From Daphnia carinata (lineage: Eukaryota > Arthropoda > Branchiopoda > Diplostraca > Daphniidae): 64,000 bases of DNA. Where the stretch lies: positions 1,736,001 to 1,800,000 of the forward strand of contig NC_081336.1 of the NCBI RefSeq assembly GCF_022539665.2. The letters are read 5' to 3'. Numbering within the stretch: the first letter of the stretch is position 1; the number at the start of each line of letters is the position of its first letter. The notes beneath the pieces are model-generated. The model was not told the origin of the DNA. It did not search any database and saw nothing but the letters and a program-made list of their open reading frames with translations. Positions 49,501 through 59,535 of this stretch are shown here, piece after piece. A program made the position numbers and the translations under genes.

Positions 49501-50565
49501 TTCAAAGCCTTGGGCTTTCTCCGTACCGACCACGCCCGTGACAAATCTGAAACGTGTTTTTTTTTAAGGAATGCATTACGCAATTTCGATATAGTCTACG
49601 CAAAAACCAGTTAACAATTCGGCTAACTCAAATCACCTTTCCCAGCAAAATGTTTTGTCATTTTTAAACGGTAAGAACTGTGAACCGGTTAGAAGATAAC
49701 AGAACTGATGGATACATGGTTTGCTCACTGGTTTAGTTTTTTGAATAATTCTTTCTTTAATCAAATTGTTGGAGGCATTTTTTACCTAAAGCGTTGCATG
49801 TTTAGTTGGGTCATTCCTTCCTCGGCGGCTGTAGCTGCATTTATCGTTTCATTGACACCGAAAATGCCATCCCTCTGTTTCTCCGAACACGAAAAACCGA
49901 CAAAAGAGAAAAGAAAGCGAATTAAGATTTCCCTCAGAATTCTGTAGAACCGGTTTCTAGGTGTTTTTACGTACATCGGCGAGATAGTATTCGGCGTTTT
50001 GGAGAGTAAGTTTCATTTCTGTAAGTGATCCGAAATTCTTGTTCAATGCCTTTAGGATTAGTGAAAGAGAGAATCATTGATGAAGACACACGCTTTAACT
50101 AGATTTTAAAGCGATATCGACCTCTGCATTGACGTTGATCTCACGTAATTCGGACTCCATCTTATCCAACGCTGCCTCCAGATCGACCATCTCCTTTGGC
50201 AATGGAGCTGCCGGCATGTCCAGGAGCTCTTCAATCTTGATATCTTCCTTAACAATTTGCCCTTCCAAGTAGCGCAATTTGCGTTCCATCTCGTTGCATC
50301 GCGCCACTTCGGCGGAGAAAGTTCGCTGGAACGCCGTGGCTTCCGAGTTTAACTGTCGTTTAAAAAATGTGCACACAAAAAAACCAGAAGTTAGAAAACA
50401 TAAAAACAAAACAATACAAGTTTGTCCACTATTCAGTGGTTGAAAACTTACATCACGGAACTCGACGCAACCCAGTTCTCCAAGTTCGGACATGCAACGA
50501 TATGCAGATTCGTTCTGCAAAAAGAGCTGGTACAAGCTCATCTTCTCGCTCCTGAAAATCGACAT
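46534..50565 (-). CDS. Vha100: V-type proton ATPase V0 subunit a, 116-kDa (17 exons)
   Basis: Subunit a forms the proton half-channels of the V0 sector and docks the V1 stator, acidifying organelles or pumping across the plasma membrane. Exons (minus): 50565-50452, 50352-50122, 50049-49975, 49874-49786, 49546-49482, 49397-49336, 49257-48988, 48918-48799, 48727-48443, 48373-47925, 47857-47727, 47656-47511, 47451-47341, 47279-47088, 47013-46926, 46866-46692, 46627-46534. All are in phase; 898 residues against a usual 830-850. Diagnostic blocks: [20 protein letters not shown] at the start, [89 protein letters not shown], and [18 protein letters not shown], whose Arg corresponds to the essential proton-path Arg (yeast Vph1 R735). 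The extra length is partly a Ser/His/Asp-rich loop in exon 14. Its first exon was copied in the tandem duplication upstream. Confidence 0.96.
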
Positions 50566-51093
50566 TTTCGTCGTCTTTTTTTTCTTTCAATTGTTTCTCT
50601 CAATTCACGTTTTTTTTCTTCTTCTTTTAAAGACTTTCTTTTTTAAAAAGTAAAAATAAATGCAGCAGAACTGTTGCCAAGTATGGCCGACGGTCAACTA
50701 GTCACAAGGTACTCATTTTTTTTGTTCCAGTCACGAGTGGACTGTTGCATCAATATTTGTTATCGCAAACCACAGAGATAACATGATATTTAACTTATTG
50801 CTAGACATTTGAGCTGTTGTGTAAGTTTTAAAATGCATGGCCACCGATACGAATGTTTATCTTTCATCTTTTTTTTTTTTTTTTTTTTTTGAAGGAGGCG
50901 AACACTCGAAATATTCAACAATATGGCTTCGTGAGGTGGGGATGGAATTACGTGGAACAGAATTGCGGGAAAAAGACCAAGAATGTCAACATCTGGGTTT
51001 ATGAATAATAACAAAAAATAATTAAAAAAAGGAGAGACGCAATTGCCTTTTAGTTCGTGTCGCTCCTTACGCGTTGTCGGTTCGGGAATCCGT
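50376..51093 (-). repeat. Tandem duplication, copy 1 (contains the functional V-ATPase exon 1)
   Basis: This matches 51556-52318 in order and orientation. Shared tracts include CTGTTGCCAAGTATGGCCGA (50671 and 51893), GGTCAACTAGTCACAA, CCGCAGAGATAACATGAT-like (50772 and 51995), AACATATTGTTGAATA-like, and CGCGTTGTCGGTTCGGGAAT (51070 and 52296). In copy 1 the V-ATPase exon 1, its donor and part of intron 1 are functional. The far end carries a non-functional match to the last codons and stop of the small secreted gene. Confidence 0.9.
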
Positions 51094-51555
51094 TTCTTTA
51101 CATCTGTTAACAAGGTACAAAAAGAAAGCCCTTGTAGTCGCCTCATCGTCGTCTTTGTCTTCATCATCATGTGGTCGCCGTCTTCACGTCTATCACCGGG
51201 TCATCTCCGTCTTAACGCCGTGTTCACCTTCGTTATCGCCTCGCCTTTACCAGCGCCTTCGCCTTCGCTTTTGCCTTCGCACCTAACACTTTTTTCTTCT
51301 TCGTCGTCGTTAAAGCTTTTTCTTCTTCGCCGCTAACGCTTTTTTCTTCTTCGCCGCTAAAGCTTTTTTCTTCTTCGCCGCTAAAGCTTTTTTCTTCTTC
51401 GCCGCTAAAGCTTTTTTCTTCTCGTTCGCCGTTATCGTTTTTTTCTTCTCCTTCGCCGTTATCGTTTTTTTCGTCCCCTTCCTTATTGTCGCCTTCACCA
51501 TCGTCGTCTTCCCCTTCGCCACATCGCCGCCAAAAATGAAAAAAACAAACAAAAC
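51094..51555. repeat. Trinucleotide/24-bp repeat between the two duplication copies
   Basis: The segment is made of TCGCC and CTTCGCC variants (51180-51290), then about four units of a 24-bp repeat, GCCGCTAAAGCTTTTTTCTTCTTC (51310-51420), then related CTTCGCCGTTATCG units. On the minus strand the 24-bp unit reads AAKKKKAL. Its position exactly at the junction suggests expansion after, or involvement in, the duplication. Confidence 0.8.
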
Positions 51556-51799
51556 AAACAAAAACAGAAGTTAAAAAACATTATAAATAAAAGAAATACA
51601 AGTTGGTCCAACTACTCGGTGATGGAATACTTACGTCACAGAAATAGGAGTAGTTTTGTTCTTCATAGTAGTCTTGTTCTTCGTTGTAATCTTGCTCTTC
51701 GTAGTAGTCTGATTCTTCAGAGTCCTCTGAATCTTCATAGGAGTCGGATTCTTCATAGGAGTCGGATTCTTCATGATTATCCATGAAGAAAATCGACAT
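51310..51799 (-). CDS. Chimeric two-exon ORF derived from duplicated V-ATPase exon 1 (expression unknown)
   Basis: Exon A, 51799-51635: the start codon, MSIF and the GTAAGT donor match V-ATPase exon 1, but the body is replaced by acidic repeats (ESDSYEESDSYEDSEDSEES, then YYEEQDYNEEQDYYEEQ), 55 residues, phase 0. A possible acceptor (GATGTGGCGAAG, pyrimidine-rich tract about 20 nt upstream) would join exon B, 51513-51310, also phase 0, coding a basic repeat (GKTTMVKATIRKGTKK, then KKKALAA units) and a stop. Together they would give about 122 residues, acidic half then basic half. The upstream sequence is a copy of the V-ATPase promoter region, so transcription is plausible. This is inference: it could equally be a dead copy filled by repeat expansion. 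Confidence 0.3.
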
Positions 51800-52318
51800 T
51801 TTTTTTTTTTCAATTGTTTCTCTCAATTCACGTTTTTTCCCCTTCTTTCAAAGACTTTCTTTTTTAACACATAAAAAAAAAATGCAGCCGAACTGTTGCC
51901 AAGTATGGCCGACGGTCAACTAGTCACAAAGGTTCTCGTTTTTTGTTGCACAGTCTCAAATGGGCTGTTGCACCAATAGTTGTTATTGCAAACCGCAGAG
52001 ATAACATGATGTTTACCTTATTGCCTGACATTTGAGCTGTTTAACCGTTACAACTATGAACGGCCCATATGAATGTTTATCTTTTTTCTTTTTTTTTTCT
52101 TTTTTTTAAGGAGACGAACATGCAAATGTATTCAACAATATGGCTTTCGTGAGGGTGGATGGAATGATGAGGAACAGAAGTGCGGAAAAGACCAAGAATG
52201 TCAACATCTTGGTTCACGAATAATAACAAGAAATAACATAAAAAAGAGCAAAAAAACAAGCAATTGCCTTTGTTTTTAGTTAGTGTCGCTCCTCACGCGT
52301 TGTCGGTTCGGGAATCCG
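51556..52318 (-). repeat. Tandem duplication, copy 2 (contains the functional 3' end of the secreted gene)
   Basis: This is the partner of 50376-51093. Here the far end (52276-52318) is the genuine last coding segment and stop codon of the small secreted protein gene, while the V-ATPase exon-1 part (51635-51799) has been rebuilt by acidic repeats. So the duplicated unit ran from the 3' end of the secreted gene across the intergenic space into V-ATPase intron 1. Confidence 0.9.
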
Positions 52319-53020
52319 GTGAAATACATCACTTTCAGATGGCGAGGGCCAGCTTCTGCAACCTACGCATTTCATTAATTATATTTCAACTTGTATGACT
52401 GCCATCAATTAATTTGCTTAAAATGCTTCTTTACCTGATAAAAATACACTTTGGGTGAGTGTTTCACGTTGACTACCGCAATGACGTCATCTCCCGAGAC
52501 GTCTTCTACCGGCGTACTAATTAAACTCGGTAAAATTAGAGCAGAGAATATTAAAATTTCTAATTAAATATTTACCTGAAAGAATAGCTGTAATATTCGT
52601 TTTTCTGAGGAATTCGGGCAGTCTGAGATGTTTGGCCAGATTCCGTTTCACTTTTGGTGGGTTCCATGTACTGCGGGAAATTGTTTCCGATATCATCGGG
52701 GATTTTGAAATCGTCGAAGAAATTGCGCTCCTTTCCAATACCGGCGTTGGTGTCGATGCTGCGAGCTTTAATTTCCGTTTCGCTGAGACTTCGAACTTTC
52801 TGCTGATTGAAAAAGCTTTCAAACGGCTGCAAGAAATTCGTCGGTGCGGCGATTGCGCTCTGGAACAAGACGGCGAAGCTCAAACAATACTATCCAACAG
52901 GAAAAAAACAAACAAATGAGATGACATTAATTTAAATGAGCCTTTAAAAATTAAGGATGATTGTTGTTCTTGTTTAGTTAAGTGTAATCCATTAGGTCCA
53001 TTTACCCGAAGATAAAACAT
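52276..53020 (-). CDS. Small secreted protein, unknown family (4 exons)
   Basis: Exons (minus): 53020-53006, 52889-52576, 52516-52435, 52362-52276, all GT-AG and in phase, 165 residues. The N-terminus MFYLRYCLSFAVLFQSAIAA is a good signal peptide, split by the first intron, with likely cleavage before APTN. The mature part has no Cys: FLQPFESFFNQQKVRSLSE, IPDDIGNNFPQYM, EYYSYSFS, VEDVSGDDVIAVVNVKHSPK, VMYFTGFPNRQRVRSDTN and stop. I do not recognise the family; it may be a lineage-specific cuticle, gut or haemolymph protein. The tiny first exon that holds only the first five codons, plus a TATA promoter, is typical of abundant, regulated secreted arthropod proteins. Its last exon end lies in the duplicated segment shared with the V-ATPase promoter region. 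Confidence 0.75.
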
Positions 53021-53040
53021 CTTGTTGGGTGGTGTGTGTC

Positions 53041-53082
53041 GACTGACTGGGCAAAATACCAAACTGCTCGCTGTCTTTTATA
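53041..53082 (-). promoter_or_regulatory. TATA box and initiator of the small secreted protein gene
   Basis: On the minus strand TATAAAAG lies at 53082-53075 and TCAGTC (arthropod initiator type) at 53046-53041, about 36 nt downstream. The ATG follows about 20 nt later (53020), so the 5' UTR would be very short. Confidence 0.65.
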
Positions 53083-55023
53083 CATTCTCCTCAACCGGAT
53101 TGGCCGCATTGGAGAAACGAAGGAGAAAAAACACTTGTCGCCGACGGCTTCACGACCAATCTCTTGTTAGGTATATAGTTCATTCGAAAACCAGATGAAG
53201 AGTTTCCTGCGCTCTTTTTATGGTAATGAGACCCTGTTTTTATTGCCGTATAAAAAAACATCAATGACTTTTCAATGCAATAAATTCGAATGCCAAAATA
53301 GACATTTCAATAGATACTGAAAATAAAAAAAAATTAAAGGTTCTAAGGACAAAAAGACGCTTTGGCTTCTAGTGACAGATTTTGCTGGTCATTGATTGGC
53401 CTTGATCGAAATCTAAACTTGTGATATTAAACACACTGGGTTTCTATTGTCTGCTTTGTTGAGAAATGGAGCCAGTATATCATGTTACAAATTCTCGGAT
53501 TTTTTTTCATACCTGCTATTTCTCAATGTGAACAAGGTGTTAGAGGTCGTGTTATTGAATTCGGCGTATACGCTTACCTTGAAATTATGAATACAATTAA
53601 CCTCTTTAATAATCGTAACAGAACAAGACTATAACACAGAAAATGACAACAATTCAAAGGGTGGGCGAGCATGCATTACTATCCTTGAAAATTCTTGAAA
53701 AGAAAATTTCAAAACGCCTGTTTAATCAATCCCGTGTGAATACTTTCCACGCCCGTAAAGAAATCCTATTTTTGATCAATGGCACGTAATAGCAAAAAAA
53801 AAAAAGTATAACACACAAAAAATGACATGCAAGCAAAAAATAAATGTATAGAACCAAAAAACATAGATTGAACTAGTTTCTTAGTTGTATACACATATCG
53901 CATTTTTTTTTTTTACTTTCCTCTACGTGTACAAAATAAAGTTAGAGTGTAGCCTAGTTTCAGAAAGAACAGGTCTCTCATTGAACGTCTGCGAAGGGGA
54001 GCCATCCGACCCAATAGAATCTGTTTTAAATCTTGTTACCTAATCTGAATTGGCATGGATGCGTAGAGAAAGCGCCGTGACTACTTTCTCCATAAACTAA
54101 TTACGAGATGCGACAGAGCAAGCAGCTCGGAGGACGCAAGAGTGACGATCTTATTTTAAACAGAGAAAATTGGGGAAACGACTGGACGAGTTGGTGTGAC
54201 GCACGACAAGAGAAAGCAAACTAAACGTTGGCTAAATAAAGTCAGCCTTAATTTTCTACTCCCCTTCAAAGATGAACTCTTTTCAAAAGAAATTCAAATG
54301 ACCCATCTTCCAAAAAGAAATTCTAAGTGTAAACTTCGATGTCTTAATTACTGATTCAAAGAAAAAAAGCTTTACCTTACCAAATGTCCACATGCAGCTG
54401 AAAATGGCGGGCACTCCTCACTTCTTTGTGTCATCAATCAGACTGAGATGAGATCAAATTGCAGGAAAGAGGCTGGGGTTTCATCTTCAATGCCAAACGA
54501 AAACTATGCTAATTGGGAGGTAGAGAAAGAAAGAAAAGTGCCAAAACGAACAAAGGAAAGAGGAGGTAGGGCAACAAAACAAAAATTCAGAAAACAATTT
54601 TCAGGCAGGAGGGAGGCTGGGTGATATTCGTCACCAGCGCCACTCATCTTCCTTTGTCTGAAATATAACATTCTAGAATCAGATCAAAGTGAACGATTGT
54701 CGTGAAATGGTCGACTGAGTAGACTCACTTTAGTGTAGTAATTCTTGAGTCGGAGTTTGATCGTTAAGTATTCACTTTAAATTAAACTGTTCATGCATTG
54801 CTATTTGTTTCATCATTTGATTCGAGAGCACGTTATGCTGAAGCATCCATCTTTCCGACCCAATTCGACACGTCGTCGCGGTTGTAGTCGCGCCCTATCG
54901 CCGTAGATATCTATTTCCCCTTGACAAATCGTTTACAAATTTTGGTCTTTCATTTGTCGCTGCCCAATCTTTTTAAATTCGATTATTTCACTTGTATCGA
55001 CTGGGCATTAATTACTAAACGCG
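53083..55023. other. Intergenic region upstream of Amt and the secreted gene
   Basis: AT-rich, no gene supported. It should hold the promoter of the ammonium transporter. I see no TATA box at a convincing place. A/T homopolymers occur near 53790 and 53900. Confidence 0.5.
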
Positions 55024-56962
55024 ATGGAAGCCTACGTTCTCAACGAAACTGCTTTGATCCTCATGGCATCCAGACTGGCCACGACTCAGAATAATTTGAA
55101 TGATTTCTTTATAGTCATTTCCGCCATCTTGGTTTTTGGTAATTCTTTGTTTTTTTGTTCTATTTTGTTATTTTCTAAGTCTTACTTGGGTGTGTAGCCA
55201 TGCAAGCTGGATTTTCTTTGATGGAAACTGGATTGGTTCGTTCCAAGAACGCCACCAACATCTTGATGAAGAGCACGTTGGACGCATGTAAGTTTAGTCC
55301 AACATTCTTTTTCTAAGGCGATTTCACTTAAGTCAATTTCTTAAGTTATTGGTGCCACTGTTTACTGGCTTGTTGGCTACGCATTCGCGTATGGCGATGG
55401 CAACGAATTCATTGGCTGGACAGGATTCGCCTTGCAAGGAGTTTCACCCAACAAGATTTCGTTCTGGTTTTATCAAACCATTTTTGCTAACACTGCATCG
55501 ACAATTGTTAGGTAACATTCCATTCATATTTGTCACCCCTATCTTGCAAATATTTATTTGGCTTGCGTAATTCTATAAAAAATAGTGGGGCAACAGCTGA
55601 GCGCATAAACTTGCCAGCTTTCTTCATCTATGCATTTCTCCTGACTGGATTCCTTCACCCAGTAGCGAGCCGGTGGGTCTGGCATCCGTCTGGTTGGCTC
55701 AAAGTGAGAGGTGTAATCGATTTCGGTGGCGGTGGTTGCGTCCACATGCTCGGTGGCGTTAGTGCCCTGGTAATTCGAAACGTTAATTCATGCTTAAAAA
55801 GGATATTGATAAAACTTGTTATAGGTGGCCTGCCTTATGGTCGGTCCGCGTATTGGTCGATACGATAATAAGACGATGAAGAAATTTGCCTATCGGGGTC
55901 ACTCGAACACTTTGACGGGTGTTGGAGCTTTCCTTCTCATGATGGGTATTATGGGCTACAACATGTCCGCACAGATGGATCTGTCCCATCCGGGAGATGG
56001 AGTGGCCGTCTCTGTTTCTGCCGTCAACACCTTGTTAGCTGGAAGTGCTGGATCTATCGTCGCTACTATTTTAGGTCGTGCTACGCCGACTGGCAGTTAT
56101 CGATGGAGTTACAACACGATGTTGAACGGTGCCATCGCAGGCATGGTATCGTCCTGCGCAGCCTGCAACGCTATGCCATTCTGGGGTGCCTACGTCACTG
56201 GTGCTGGAGCAGGTTTTCTCTTTTTTGTTCTCCGAGCAGTCATCAATCATCTGCATGGTAAAAAAAAATACATCAATTTTATCGTGAAAGTTTACTGTTT
56301 TTTTGTAGTGAGTATATTGTTTTTCTTGTTTTTAGTGGACGATCCGCTTGACGCTTTTGCAGTCCATTTTGGTGGGGGTTTTTCCGGTATGGTATCTGCT
56401 CCCTTGTTGATAAACACCGGTGTTATATTGGTGGGTGATGTTCGTTCTGCAGAGGTAATGATAGCTTGAAATCTAATTGAAGTTTTAATAATCCGGTTCT
56501 AATTGATTTGTGAATTTAAAGGTTTTGGGTTGGCAATTGGTCGGTGTTGTGGTGCTGATTGCTTGGGGTATTGGGTTCTGTTCGCTCGTGTTTGGCTCGC
56601 TCAAATATTTCAAGATTCTTCGCGTCGATTCTTGCGTTGAAGTCCAGGGCATGGATTCGAAGAAGCACGGTGAACCTGCGTATCCAGCGGAATCGTGGGA
56701 AGAGCAACAGTACTGGGATCATCAAGCTCAACGGTTAGTTTATTCGTTGAGTTCAGAAAAATTAAACGCAGCTGTCCATGGCCAGAAGGAATTAGACTCA
56801 ATCGCTACAATCGATTTGGGCGTTAACAATAATTTTCGTCTGACTGGAATGCCACCTCAAATGAATTTTGCCCATCTCATGCTGACGGATCACTTTCAGA
56901 AGAGCCTTCTCTCGCTGGAAAATCAACACACCGGTTGGAATTTCATTACTAGAAAGTATTAA
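55024..56962 (+). CDS. Amt: Ammonium transporter, Amt type (7 exons)
   Basis: Conducts ammonium/ammonia across the plasma membrane; in aquatic arthropods such proteins serve nitrogen excretion or sensing. Exons: 55024-55138, 55198-55287, 55346-55511, 55586-55769, 55825-56257, 56336-56454, 56522-56962, all in phase, 515 residues. The start MEAYVLNETALILMAS is followed by MQAGFSLMETGLVRSKN (TM2), WFYQTIFANTASTIV with SGATAER, FIYAFLLTGFLHPV, VIDFGGGGCVHMLGG (conserved Asp and first pore His), LMMGIMGYNMSAQ, WSYNTMLNGAIAGMVSSCAA and DAFAVHFGGGFSGM (second pore His). Both twin-His positions and the SGATAER signature are intact. The C-terminal cytosolic tail is about 110 residues. Some Ala/Gly substitutions in TM5 aside, nothing is missing. 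Eukaryotic introns rule out recent bacterial transfer. Confidence 0.95.
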
Positions 56963-57493
56963 TATTCTGACTTTTAATTACTTCTTAATTTGACTAAAAG
57001 TGGAGTATTTTTTTACTTAATTTTTTTTTAACGCGTGATTTTAACCAACAAATTCCTAATGTACATAACAAATGGATGTTATATTATATCTTTATAATAC
57101 ACTACACGCACGATGGCAACATGGCGTTGCTGTGACATGTTTAACAACCGACAATTACGGCCATTTTTTTCTATGACAGGACGGACCAGATTTTTCCGTT
57201 ACCGACGTTAATAGACTCAACGGTTAGAACGAGGCCTTTTGTCAGGAAACAGCAGCAAATGACAAATGATTTCGGTCAAGAGGAAGAAACAAATTTTTTT
57301 GGTTCGGCAACAAAACATTTGTATGGAAAGCAAGCGGAGCAGAGCGACTCCTGACGGCCTCGGTGGTAAACTGTTTGCGTTCAACGGTACCGCAGATCAC
57401 CGTGAGTAAAACTCTTGGAAGTTTCAGATAACGTTCAGACTCTAGTACGCATTCACACAATTCAATCTTGTTAAAGTATTTTATTAGTGAATC
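56963..57493 (+). other. Amt 3' UTR and intergenic DNA
   Basis: AT-rich. No gene. The minus frame at 57242-57460 is not supported by any splice or domain evidence. Confidence 0.5.
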
Positions 57494-58807
57494 ATGTTCA
57501 AATTGTTGACTTTAATGTTCAGCGTCATTGTTTCACATCATTCGTGCAGTTCAGTTCCTCTGGCTTCAACCGTGTCTTCCGCCGTCAACATTTCGGGATT
57601 TGCAGTAGAGCCAAGACAAAGTTGGTTTGGACAACTTCTAAATTTTAATTTTCAGTTAACGGTTTAACGCGTTTTTTTTTTCTCTTTTTAAAAGAGTATT
57701 ACAATATTGGCTAGGTTTATGATAGTAGATGGAGGTTTACGGCTAAATCCGTACTCAGAACAGCAGCGGTTATACAATGCTAATGTTCTTTTACCTACAG
57801 GGGGTTTCATTAAGTCGTGTTCATAATCCTTCATACTAATTTTCGAGTTTCATTGATTTCGTGTCTTTTGACAAGAAAAGATCTTAAATTTTAGAAACCA
57901 ATAATCAACCTTGAAAGACACTATTTTTTTTATTACTTAAAGAAATCCAGATGTTAATTTGATGCATTTCCGTGACGATGGCGTCATACTTAAAAACTGA
58001 CGACCTATCGACACGCTGACGCACTTTCCGTTTCTTTGTGCGAGTAGTTGATGACCCAGTTCACGTCGAACTGCAAATTGAGGATTCCGTCGTTCTTATT
58101 CATCGCTAAAGTGTGAACGAAAGAAACGCAGAAAGTTAATGGAAACGGGATGTAATAAAAGGTATTTTGACATGTGACGTCTATTGCAACATCGGTGTAA
58201 AATGCGGATGTCGTCGCATACTTTGTTCTGCTAACAAACACGACAGTACACGTATTTGAATTCAAAAGAAGAGACGGCGGAAATGAAGAACGGAAGTCTC
58301 GTCATTTGTTTCGCATTGAATTGTCATTGTATTTTTGTCCTTTGAATCAATACGATGTAGAAGCGTGCTGGGAGCTGATTGTGGATGGAAGAAGACTTGA
58401 TCCGCAGTTCATCGTTCGCTCCGTTTGGGCCGCCACGTTGCAAGATTGCCAACGGGAATGTGAGGATGTGCTCTTTAATTGCGAAACCATCGCTTACGGG
58501 TATTTTAAACAGTTATTTGTGTTGTAATAACAATTTCACGCTACTTAATTTGCATACGAAAGGAAGAATCTGCTGAAGAACACGACGTGTGATCTGAGTG
58601 ACTGGGAAGCGGCTTCGCTCAGCGTCCAGCCGTACTCAACCGATACCGTTGTGGCTCCAACTTTCAATGTCTACAGTCGCTACGGGCGATACCCGAACGA
58701 AGCTCACGATGAACGACGATGCAACAACTTTGATGATCCCGCCCATCACGATACCACGCTATACTATCGACCAGCGTCTACCCAATTAGAGACTCTTTCC
58801 GAAGACG
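57494..58807 (+). CDS. Alternative 5' part of the PAN-domain gene: signal exon plus an extra PAN module
   Basis: Three exons: 57494-57620 (MFKLLTLMFSVIVSHHSCSS, signal-peptide-like, ending at a weak GTTGGT donor in phase 1), 58361-58499 (139 nt: CWELIVDGRRLDPQFIVRSV, DCQRECEDVLFNC) and 58563-58807 (TTCDLSDWEAASL...). The last donor (GACG then GTGAGT, phase 1) has no nearby partner but is in phase with the acceptor at 59710, so a transcript from here could read through to 63160 with five PAN modules (about 822 residues). Otherwise this is a truncated tandem copy. The first exon is the least certain part. Confidence 0.55.
57710..57826 (+). pseudogene. Relic PAN-domain exon
   Basis: The reading ARFMIVDGGLRLNP beginning at 57710 matches ACWELIVDGRRLDP of the next PAN exon almost residue for residue, but the first Cys is lost, the acceptor is out of phase and a stop follows at 57824. 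It looks like a decayed first-half PAN exon. Confidence 0.4.
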
Positions 58808-59535
58808 GTGAGTTCACAAATAGAAAGGTTTTTCGATTTTTATGATGTTTAAATTGCACGGAGGCCAAGTAAGAAGATTGTAAACCTTGTCTGTCCGACC
58901 CGGCGGTCATCCTCGAGGGTAGAACTTGACAATAGACCGACAATCTAGTTTCGTGATAAGTCAATAACAAGATGGCGTTTCGCTATCAAAGACGGTTGTA
59001 AAAAATGAAAACACGAAAAGGGACTAAAAGAGCGTTGACCGTTATGAATAATTTCACGTCCCGGAAGCGGTTTGTTTTTTTCTTTAAGAAAGAAATAAGT
59101 TTAAATATGGGAGAGTAGTTTCAATGTATAGTCAAACAAATGTAGTTTGGTTGATAATATTCTTCGACCTGTCACGCTGATTAATCCTGTGGAGCGTTCA
59201 AAGTTAGCGGGTCGGTGACTTAGACCATCACAAAAGTATAGGATGTCCTTGGCCAGGTCGAATTAGCGAGTTGTAATGTTCGTTCTTTATTGTGTGATCG
59301 TCTTTTATTTTCTTTCGTTGTGGAGACCTTGAAGTAGAAAGGACAATTCAATTCCGCGTCCGTACCGAATTTAGCCACCCGGGTCTTTTTCTTTTTAATT
59401 TTGAAGAATAGAGAAGGGCTAGTACGTCCGCGTTCATCTCAATTCACTTGCGTAGCCCTTGGTGAGCGGATGCGTTTGAAGCTTTCGCTTTCGTAGAAAT
59501 ATTCAAATTTCTGGGAAGAAATTTGGATTCGTAAC
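58808..59535 (+). other. Intron or intergenic spacer with second promoter
   Basis: No coding sequence is visible. It must contain the promoter for transcripts starting at 59536. No TATA box stands at the usual distance. Confidence 0.45.

Noticed and set aside
50790-51170. 126-codon minus-strand frame upstream of V-ATPase
   Set aside because: It runs through the duplicated intergenic segment. Its RIPEPTTRKERHELK part is a shifted-frame reading of the copied last codons of the secreted gene, so it is not an independent gene.
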